From NCBI GenBank assembly GCA_903868455.1, contig CAIPVK010000034.1, positions 1 to 9,997 on the forward strand: 9,997 nucleotides of DNA, in the 5' to 3' direction. This stretch comes from an uncultured Opitutia bacterium (GTDB lineage: Bacteria > Verrucomicrobiota > Verrucomicrobiia > Opitutales > UBA953). Each line of letters begins with the position of its first letter. The stretch's first letter is position 1. The notes below the pieces were generated by a model. It saw only the letters and a program-made list of their open reading frames with translations. It had not been told where the DNA came from and searched no databases. Positions 1-5,053 of the stretch are shown one piece after another. Made by a program: the position numbers and the translations under genes.

Positions 1-24
1 CACCTCGGCGGGCCGCGCTGAGGC

Positions 25-966
25 TCAGGACGCGCGCGGGTGGGCCTTGCGGTGCACCTCGCGCAGCTTCGCCAGCGTGAGGTGCGTGTAGACCTGCGTG
101 GTCGAGAGCGAGGCGTGGCCGAGCTGCTCCTGCACGAGGCGAAGGTCGGCGCCGTTGGCCAGGAGATGGGTGGCGCAGGCGTGGCGCAGCTTGTGCGGGG
201 AGAGGTCCATCGGCAGGCCCGCGGCGCGCAGGCGATCCTTGACCAGGCGCTGCACGGCGCGCGGGTGGAGCGGGCCGCCGCGGGGCGCGAGCAGCAGGGG
301 CGCCTCGCGGCCGCCCTCGCCGCGGAGCGCGAGGTAGGCGCGGACGGCGTCCACCGCGACCTCGCCGACGGGGACGAGGCGCTCCTTGGAGCCCTTGCCG
401 AGCACCCGGGCGAGACCCGATCCGAGGTCCAGGTCGCCGACCCTGAGGCCGCAGAGCTCGGAGACGCGCAGGCCGCCGCCGTAGAGGAGCTCGAGCGCGG
501 CGCGGTCGCACGCGCGGCTGAGCGGCGTCTCGGCGACCCGCGCCCTGCCCTCGGGCTCGGCGAGGAAGCCCTCCGCCTGGGTCTCGGTGAAGAGCTTGGG
601 AAGGCGGCGGGGCAGCTTCGGCAGCGCGACGCCCGCGGCGGGCGAGGCGCCGAGCTCGCCGCGGCGGCGGAGGTCGGCGAGGAAGGCGCGAAGGGCGGAG
701 ATCTGGTTGTGGACGGACGGTCGCGCGTGGGTCCGCTGGCGCTCGATGACGAAGTCGCGCACCTGTCGCGAGGTCAGCGCGGACCAGTCGCCCGACCAAC
801 CCTGGGCGGCCAGCCAGCGCGCGAGTCCCTCGAGCGACCGGCGATAGGTGCCGATCGTGCGGGGAGCCAGCGAGCGGGCGTCCCGCGCGCGGTCGAGGAA
901 GGCGCGGACCGGACCGAGGCCCGGGAGCGCGCCGCGGGGCGCGCCGTCCGAGCGGGAGCCGCTCAC
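25..966 (-). CDS. xerC: XerC/XerD-family site-specific tyrosine recombinase
   Basis: The 313-residue product has the usual Xer length (about 300). An N-terminal SAM-like core-binding domain spans roughly residues 15-105, and the catalytic domain roughly 120-305. All catalytic residues are visible: Arg167 in GGGLRVSEL, Lys191 in GKGSKERLVP, His258 and Arg261 in PHKLRH, His284 in LGHAS and nucleophile Tyr293 in VYTHL. Their spacing matches E. coli XerD except for a 5-residue shorter loop before His258. The family resolves chromosome dimers at dif at the septum. I chose the GTG start at 966 because it overlaps the queF stop (GTGA) and has GGAAG five bases upstream. The frame stays open far upstream, but that part is antisense to queF and dxr. 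No integrase-style extra domains or phage genes are nearby, so a housekeeping Xer is likelier than an integron or phage integrase. XerC versus XerD cannot be decided here. Confidence 0.93.
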   Translation of the reverse strand: MSGSRSDGAPRGALPGLGPVRAFLDRARDARSLAPRTIGTYRRSLEGLARWLAAQGWSGDWSALTSRQVRDFVIERQRTHARPSVHNQISALRAFLADLRRRGELGASPAAGVALPKLPRRLPKLFTETQAEGFLAEPEGRARVAETPLSRACDRAALELLYGGGLRVSELCGLRVGDLDLGSGLARVLGKGSKERLVPVGEVAVDAVRAYLALRGEGGREAPLLLAPRGGPLHPRAVQRLVKDRLRAAGLPMDLSPHKLRHACATHLLANGADLRLVQEQLGHASLSTTQVYTHLTLAKLREVHRKAHPRAS

Positions 967-1373
967 GCCGGCTTCCGTCCGTGCTCGGCGCGGACGGTGA
1001 TGCCGATGCCGCCGCGGACGCCGAAGGCGCCGGTGACCTCGCACCAGACGGGGTCGAGCGCGGCCACGAGGTCGTCGAGGATCTTGTTCGTCAGGTGCTC
1101 GTGGAAGACGCCCTTGTCGCGGTAGGACCAGAAGTAGAGCTTGAGGGACTTCGACTCGACGATGCGGGGGCCCGGCACGTAGCGGATCGTGATGCAGGCG
1201 AAGTCGGGCTGCCCGGTGGCGGGGCACAGGCAGGTGAACTCCTCGGTGGTCAGCTCGACGACATAGTTCCGTCCGGCGTTGCGGTTGGGGAAGGTCTCGA
1301 GCGTCGCCTGGGGGCGGTTCTGGGTGTTGCCGAGGTGGGAGAGGCCCCCGAGGTCGGATGGTTGGGTGGACAT
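963..1373 (-). CDS. queF: NADPH-dependent 7-cyano-7-deazaguanine (preQ0) reductase, unimodular type
   Basis: The 136-residue protein reduces the nitrile of preQ0 to the amine preQ1, a cytoplasmic step in queuosine synthesis for tRNA wobble position 34. The catalytic Cys50 is in LCPATGQPDF, with Asp57 in the same motif. The QueF signature ESKSLK is at 73-78, followed by LYFWSYRD, and His91-Glu92 corresponds to the substrate-binding His-Glu pair of Bacillus subtilis QueF. Length and single-domain layout match the B. subtilis YkvM type rather than the two-domain E. coli type. The ATG at 1373 gives the correct family N-terminus (LSHLGNTQ) but has no recognisable Shine-Dalgarno; a pyrimidine-rich heptamer array runs up to it. 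The stop overlaps the GTG of xerC by four bases, so the two are likely cotranscribed. No preQ1 riboswitch is apparent upstream and no other queuosine gene is in the window. Confidence 0.96.
   Translation of the reverse strand: MSTQPSDLGGLSHLGNTQNRPQATLETFPNRNAGRNYVVELTTEEFTCLCPATGQPDFACITIRYVPGPRIVESKSLKLYFWSYRDKGVFHEHLTNKILDDLVAALDPVWCEVTGAFGVRGGIGITVRAEHGRKPA
972..976 (-). promoter_or_regulatory. Ribosome binding site for the GTG start of xerC
   Basis: On the minus strand GGAAG lies five bases before the GTG at 966-964, inside the last codons of queF. The same GGAAG-plus-five spacing occurs before dxr. It supports the overlapping GTG as the xerC start and suggests translational coupling with queF. 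Confidence 0.55.
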
Positions 1374-1379
1374 GGGTGC

Positions 1380-1414
1380 GAGGAGCGGGGAGTGGGGAGC
1401 GAGCAGCGGGGAGT
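1380..1414 (-). repeat. Heptamer array A, five units of GRGGRGY type
   Basis: Five consecutive 7-base units fit or nearly fit GRGGRGY on the plus strand, for example GAGGAGC, GGGGAGT and GGGGAGC; the fourth unit has one substitution. The array ends six bases upstream of the queF ATG, so it occupies the normal ribosome-binding position of queF with a pyrimidine-rich coding strand. The same unit family recurs at 1715-1756 (inverted) and 4905-4946. Confidence 0.75.
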
Positions 1415-1466
1415 TTGAAAAGACAGGGATTCGAAGGATGACGAGGAGGCGGACGAGCCGGAGGAG

Positions 1467-1494
1467 GGGATTGAAGAGATGAAAAGATGAAGGG
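1467..1494 (-). repeat. 28-bp dispersed repeat, left copy
   Basis: Read on the minus strand, this segment matches 3002-3029 on the plus strand at 27 of 28 positions. The shared core includes TTTCATCTCTTCAATCCC. The two copies lie in inverted orientation on either side of dxr, and each reads toward the outer gene (queF here, rseP on the right). Confidence 0.75.
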
Positions 1495-1606
1495 AGCGAG
1501 GGATGAAAGGGGAGACAGATGGGAGGGAATCGGGATGGGAGAGGGAGACAAGAGATTAGCGGATTCGCCCTTGGGCCGGTTCACACGCTCGCAGGGCCGG
1601 AGGCCC

Positions 1607-1712
1607 CCCTCCTCATCCTCCGCCTCCTCGTCATCATCATCCTCGTCGTCCTCGTCCTCCTCGCAATCCCCCATCCTCCGCCTCCTCCGTATCCTCCACC
1701 TCGTCCGCCTCC
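1607..1712 (+). repeat. TCN trinucleotide-biased pyrimidine tract upstream of dxr
   Basis: About 106 bases are built largely of TCC, TCG and TCA triplets, including a run of three TCA and alternating TCC/TCG. Because the period is three, reading frames through it stay open and would encode hydrophobic or proline-rich sequence, which explains why spurious long frames cross this gap. Similar but shorter triplet runs lie on the minus strand near 1440-1465 and on the plus strand at 3057-3107. Confidence 0.65.
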
Positions 1713-1714
1713 CC

Positions 1715-1756
1715 ACTCCTCGCTCCCCACTCCCCGCCCCCCGCTCCTCGCCCCCC
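1715..1756 (+). repeat. Heptamer array B, six units, inverted relative to array A
   Basis: Six contiguous 7-base units on the plus strand, for example ACTCCTC, GCTCCCC and ACTCCCC, are the complement of the GRGGRGY family of arrays A and C. A near-unit (CCTCCCC) precedes it at 1708-1714. The array lies about 50 bases upstream of the dxr start. Confidence 0.75.
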
Positions 1757-1796
1757 TTCCCTCTTGCCTCCCCACTCTCCCCCGATTGCCTCGGTC

Positions 1797-1801
1797 GGAA
1801 G
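1797..1801 (+). promoter_or_regulatory. Ribosome binding site deciding the dxr start
   Basis: GGAAG sits five bases upstream of the ATG at 1807. It supports this start over any of the upstream in-frame ATGs in the low-complexity tract (the first at 1519). Confidence 0.6.
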
Positions 1802-1806
1802 CGCCC

Positions 1807-2973
1807 ATGGCCCAACGTACCCTCGCCTTGCTCGGCGCCTCCGGCTCGATCGGAGGCTCGACGCTCGCGGTGGTCGCCGCCCACCCCGATCGGCTGCGCA
1901 TCGCCTCGCTCGGGGCCCGAGCCAACTGGCGCTCGCTCATCGCCGCCGCCCGCGCCCACAGGGTCGGCGTCGTCGCGCTCGCCGACCCCAAGGCCGCCGC
2001 CGAGGCCCGGGCCTCGGGTGAGTTCGCGCCGGGCACCCGCATCCTCGAGGGCGAGGCTGGCATGACCGAGGCCGCCTGCCTGCCGGAGGTCGACGTCGTC
2101 GTCTCGGCCATCGTCGGCACGGGCGGGCTGCGCCCGACGCTCGCCGCCATCCGCGCCGGCAAGGCCATCGCCCTGGCGAGCAAGGAGATCCTCGTGCTGG
2201 CCGGCGCCGCCGTCACCGCCGAGGCGCGCGCGCGCGGCGCGGCCCTGCTGCCGGTCGACAGCGAGCACAACGCGCTGCACCAACTGCTCCGCGGCAAGGC
2301 GCCGGCCGAGATCGCCCGCCTCATCCTCACGGCCTCGGGCGGCCCCTTCCGCACGCGCCCCTTGGATTCGCTCGCGGACGTCGCTCCCGAGGACGCGCTG
2401 CGCCACCCCAACTGGTCGATGGGGCCGAAGATCACGGTGGACTCCGCCACGATGGCCAACAAGGGCCTCGAGCTGATCGAGGCGCGCTGGCTCTTCGGAA
2501 TGCCGCCCGAGCGCCTCGGCGTGGTCATCCACCCGCAGAGCGTCATTCACGCGCTGGTGGAGCTGACCGACGGCACCCTGCAGGCCCAGATGAGCCCGCC
2601 CTCGATGGCCTACCCCATCCAGGACGCGCTGCTTCACCCGGACCGCCCGCCCTGCCCCGCCCCGCGGCTCGACCTCACCCAAACCCTCGGGCTCGAGCTG
2701 CTGCCGCCGGACAGCGCGCGCTACCCCCTGCTCGGCCTCGCGCTCGACGCCGCGCGCGCGGGCGGCGCCCTGCCCGCTGCCTTCAACGCGGCCAACGAGG
2801 TCGCCGTCGCCGCCTTCCTCGGACGGCGCCTGCGCTTCACCGACATCGCCCGCGTGGTCGAGCGCGTCCTCGCGTCCTCCGCGGCGGGCGACGACACGCT
2901 GGACGCGGCCCTGGCGGCGGACGCCGAGGCCCGGCGCAAGGCGAAGGAGGCTGTCGGCTCGCTCGCTCGCTGA
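1807..2973 (+). CDS. dxr: 1-deoxy-D-xylulose 5-phosphate reductoisomerase
   Basis: The 388-residue cytoplasmic enzyme converts DXP to 2-C-methyl-D-erythritol 4-phosphate with NADPH, the first committed step of the MEP isoprenoid pathway. The N-terminal Rossmann domain has LLGASGSIG at 8-16. The metal ligands Asp151, Glu153 and Glu222 and the substrate-binding residues Ser152, Ser177, His200, Ser213, Asn218 and Lys219 are all present, with family spacing (VDSEHN, SGGPFR, HPNWSMG, DSATMANKG). The C-terminal helical domain includes AFNAANEVA. Two motifs differ slightly from the common form: ASGSIG instead of STGSIG, and LASKE instead of LANKE, with Lys126 kept. The frame remains open upstream to 1519, but that part is triplet-repeat sequence; the ATG at 1807 has an RBS and gives the standard N-terminus. 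rseP follows 134 bases downstream, a pairing common in bacteria. Confidence 0.97.
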   Translation: MAQRTLALLGASGSIGGSTLAVVAAHPDRLRIASLGARANWRSLIAAARAHRVGVVALADPKAAAEARASGEFAPGTRILEGEAGMTEAACLPEVDVVVSAIVGTGGLRPTLAAIRAGKAIALASKEILVLAGAAVTAEARARGAALLPVDSEHNALHQLLRGKAPAEIARLILTASGGPFRTRPLDSLADVAPEDALRHPNWSMGPKITVDSATMANKGLELIEARWLFGMPPERLGVVIHPQSVIHALVELTDGTLQAQMSPPSMAYPIQDALLHPDRPPCPAPRLDLTQTLGLELLPPDSARYPLLGLALDAARAGGALPAAFNAANEVAVAAFLGRRLRFTDIARVVERVLASSAAGDDTLDAALAADAEARRKAKEAVGSLAR

Positions 2974-3001
2974 GCCACACCCCCTTTCCCTCGCCCTGCA
3001 T

Positions 3002-3029
3002 CCCTTCATCCTTTCATCTCTTCAATCCC
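3002..3029 (+). repeat. 28-bp dispersed repeat, right copy
   Basis: This is the plus-strand partner of 1467-1494 (27 of 28 identical, inverted). It lies in the dxr-rseP spacer. Immediately around it the sequence shows a loose 8-base rhythm of CCTTCATC-like words from about 3002 to 3058. Confidence 0.75.
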
Positions 3030-3056
3030 TTCCTCCCTTCAATCCCCTTAGTCCCT

Positions 3057-3107
3057 TCCTCCGCCTCCTCCGGCTCCTCCTCATCTTCCGCCTCCTCCCT
3101 CCTTCCC
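3057..3107 (+). repeat. Pyrimidine triplet tract abutting the rseP start
   Basis: TCC, TCN and CCG triplets run right up to the rseP ATG, so there is no purine-rich Shine-Dalgarno. The composition mirrors the tract upstream of dxr and the minus-strand leader of queF. Confidence 0.55.
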
Positions 3108-4904
3108 ATGCCCTTCTCCTTCCAGGAACTCTTCGACAACAGCTGGGGCATCCTGCTCGCCGTGCTCTTCTTCGGCGGCTCGATCTTCGTCCATGAGCTC
3201 GGCCACTTCCTCGCCGCCCGCTGGCGCGGCCTGAAAGTCGAGCGCTTCTCCATCGGCATGGGCCCGCGCGTCTTCGGCTGGACGGGCAAGGACGGCGTCG
3301 ACTACCGCGTCTCGCTGCTGCCCCTCGGCGGCTACGTCGCCCTGCCCCAGATGGCCGACATGTCCGCGGTCGAGGGCGCGACCGAGGAGGGCGCCGAGCG
3401 GCTCCCGCCCATCTCCTACGCCGACAAGATGTGGGTCGCCGTGGCCGGAGCCGTCTTCAACGTGCTCTTCGCCCTCGGGCTCGCCCTCATCCTCTGGAAG
3501 GCCGGCCAGCCCGTGCAGGACGGCACCCAGGACACCGTGGTCGGGCATGTCGAGCCCGCCATCGGCGCGGGCGGCCCGCTCGCCGACCTCGGCGCGGCCC
3601 GGACCGTGCCCGGCCCGGCCGCCGCCGCGGGCCTCCTGCCGGGCGACAAGATCCTCTCCATCGACGGCGCGTCCGTGTCCAACTGGCAGCAGGTCACCGA
3701 GGCCGTGCTCCTCGGGAAGCTGCGCGACGAGGCAGGCGCGCCCCTCTGCCGCCTGAGGGTCCGCCGCGGCGAGGCCGAGCTCGAGCTCACGGCCAAGCCC
3801 GAGCTCGTGCCGAGCAACTCGCAGACGACCGACCGCATCCGCGTCCTCGGCATGCAGCCGCGCAGCGCCGTCATCCTCGGCGCCCCTATGGCGAACTCCC
3901 CCGCCGCGAAGGCCGGCCTGCGCGAGGGCGACCGGGTCGTCTCGGTCGACGGCGCCGTCGTGCACGGGCCGGAATCCTTCCGCCAGCTGCTGCGCAGCGA
4001 GGCGCCCGGCCCGCGCCGATTGGTCGTCGTCCGCGACGGCGCCGAGCAGTCCCTGGCGGTCGAGCCGGTGCCCGTGCTCCGCACGAACCCCGTGGTCGCC
4101 CTGACCCACGGCGACGCCGGCGAGCACCGCGTCGTCCTCATCCCCGTGCCCGTCGAGGGCCAGGAAGGCCGTGTCCGTCTCGTCGTGCACAGCGCGACCG
4201 GGCCGGCCGAGGTCACCGAGGCCCTGCGCCTGGGAGCGGTGCTGGACAAGGCCAACGGACGGGAGATCGTCGCCCTCCGCTCGGTCGACGACCTCGTGGC
4301 CGCGGCGGCGCCCGACGGGCGCGACTTCCAGGTCTTCTGGCGCCGCGGCGCCGAGGAGGGCAACGTCACCCTCCGCGCGGCCTCGGTGCGGGTCATCCAG
4401 CCGGCTCCCATTCCCTCGATCGGGGCGGACATCCGCACCGCCACCCTGCTCGTGCACCGCAACCCGCTGGAGCAGGCCGGGCAGGCCCTGCGCTCGACCC
4501 TGGCGACCCTCGACCGCCTCGTCGACCGCGACTCCAACATCCAGCTCAACCAGCTGATGGGCGCGATCGGCATCGCGAAGATGTACGTGAACCTCTCGGA
4601 CGACTTCCGCCTGGTGCTCTGGTTCTCGGTGGTGATCAACATCAACCTCGCCATCCTCAACCTCCTCCCCATCCCCGTGCTCGACGGCGGCCACATGCTG
4701 CAGGCCACCGTGGAGCGCCTGATGGGGCGCAGCCTCCCGACGCGCCTGGTGGTCTGGACCCAGTACACCTTCGTGGCCCTGCTCATGGGCCTGATGGCCT
4801 ACGTGCTGCTCAACGACGTCCGCCGCTGCTCCGGCGACGGCGACGCGCGCCTGCGCAACGAGCTCATCCAGCGCCACGTCGTCCGCCCGGTGGAGTTCAA
4901 ATAA
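3108..4904 (+). CDS. rseP: RseP-like site-2 zinc metalloprotease with PDZ domains
   Basis: The 598-residue inner-membrane protease belongs to family M50, which cleaves substrates inside the membrane; E. coli RseP acts on RseA in the envelope stress response. The zinc motif HELGH is at 29-33 in the first membrane segment (about 14-35), followed by the family stretch RFSIGMGPRVFGW. Further membrane segments lie at about 108-130, 500-520 and 548-568, and the third metal ligand is Asp526 in NLLPIPVLDGG. Two periplasmic PDZ domains are clear (about 150-230 with GDKI at 179-182, and 245-320 with GDRV at 274-277). Residues about 341-430 form an additional PDZ-like segment (NGREIVALRSVDDL), making the protein about 150 residues longer than E. 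coli RseP. The ATG at 3108 gives a standard N-terminus but has no Shine-Dalgarno. It probably shares a transcript with dxr. Substrates are not deducible. Confidence 0.94.
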   Translation: MPFSFQELFDNSWGILLAVLFFGGSIFVHELGHFLAARWRGLKVERFSIGMGPRVFGWTGKDGVDYRVSLLPLGGYVALPQMADMSAVEGATEEGAERLPPISYADKMWVAVAGAVFNVLFALGLALILWKAGQPVQDGTQDTVVGHVEPAIGAGGPLADLGAARTVPGPAAAAGLLPGDKILSIDGASVSNWQQVTEAVLLGKLRDEAGAPLCRLRVRRGEAELELTAKPELVPSNSQTTDRIRVLGMQPRSAVILGAPMANSPAAKAGLREGDRVVSVDGAVVHGPESFRQLLRSEAPGPRRLVVVRDGAEQSLAVEPVPVLRTNPVVALTHGDAGEHRVVLIPVPVEGQEGRVRLVVHSATGPAEVTEALRLGAVLDKANGREIVALRSVDDLVAAAAPDGRDFQVFWRRGAEEGNVTLRAASVRVIQPAPIPSIGADIRTATLLVHRNPLEQAGQALRSTLATLDRLVDRDSNIQLNQLMGAIGIAKMYVNLSDDFRLVLWFSVVININLAILNLLPIPVLDGGHMLQATVERLMGRSLPTRLVVWTQYTFVALLMGLMAYVLLNDVRRCSGDGDARLRNELIQRHVVRPVEFK

Positions 4905-4946
4905 GGGGGGCGAGTAGCGGGGAGTGAGGAGCGAGGAGTGGGGAGC
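4905..4946 (+). repeat. Heptamer array C, six units, starting directly after the rseP stop
   Basis: Six contiguous units, beginning with GGGGGGC and GAGTAGC and ending with GGGGAGC, start at the base after the rseP TAA. The family is that of arrays A (same orientation) and B (inverted). Confidence 0.75.
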
Positions 4947-4992
4947 GTGTGCCTGGGCTATTTCGCGGACCCTAGTCACCTATTCTCCTAGC

Positions 4993-5040
4993 CCCCCATT
5001 CCCCCATTCTGCTAGTCCCCCATTCCCCCATTCTCCTGGC
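4993..5040. repeat. Composite octamer array, two 24-bp units
   Basis: Each 24-bp unit is two copies of CCCCCATT followed by an octamer of the form CTSCTRGY. Two units lie in tandem, differing only in the last octamer (CTGCTAGT versus CTCCTGGC), and a partial unit ending CTCCTAGC precedes them at 4985-4992. The array fills the end of the convergent rseP-ispG gap, 13 bases from the ispG stop. No intrinsic terminator hairpin is visible in this gap. Confidence 0.75.
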
Positions 5041-5053
5041 GCAACAGCCCCCG

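Larger units (their letters stand above)
1374..1806. other. 433-bp divergent intergenic region of low-complexity repeats
   Basis: This gap separates divergent queF and dxr. I see no gene in it. From left to right it holds a heptamer array (1380-1414), a purine-rich stretch (about 1440-1558) containing one copy of a 28-bp repeat, a short GC-rich inverted repeat (GGGCC at 1594-1598, GGCCC at 1602-1606), a pyrimidine triplet tract (1607-1712) and a second, inverted heptamer array (1715-1756). The plus strand is purine-rich on the queF side and pyrimidine-rich on the dxr side, so each gene is preceded by pyrimidines on its own coding strand. Promoters for both genes must lie here, but I cannot pick out convincing -35/-10 boxes. 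Confidence 0.7.

Noticed and set aside
1594..1606. Short GC-rich inverted repeat (GGGCC, GGA, GGCCC) as a terminator.
   Set aside because: The stem is only five base pairs, there is no T run, and it lies in a divergent gap where no transcript should end.
1519..1806. An in-frame N-terminal extension of Dxr (96 residues, hydrophobic run then polyproline) that would look like a membrane anchor.
   Set aside because: It is encoded by period-3 TCN repeats and heptamers. Dxr is normally soluble, and the ATG at 1807 has an RBS and the standard N-terminus.
1374..1806. A preQ1 riboswitch controlling queF.
   Set aside because: The leader is low-complexity pyrimidine sequence with no recognisable aptamer stem or A-rich tail.
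967..3009. A very long open minus-strand frame continuing upstream of the recombinase, antisense to queF and dxr.
   Set aside because: High G+C suppresses stop codons. The translation is Arg/Gly-rich with acidic repeats, and both overlapped genes are unmistakable.
3081..4979. Long minus-strand frame opposite rseP (about 630 residues).
   Set aside because: Composition is that of an antisense shadow (His/Asp/Gly/Val-rich) with no domain, while rseP on the other strand is well supported.
4905..5053. CRISPR-like array in the convergent gap.
   Set aside because: Periods are 7 and 8/24 bases with no unique spacers.
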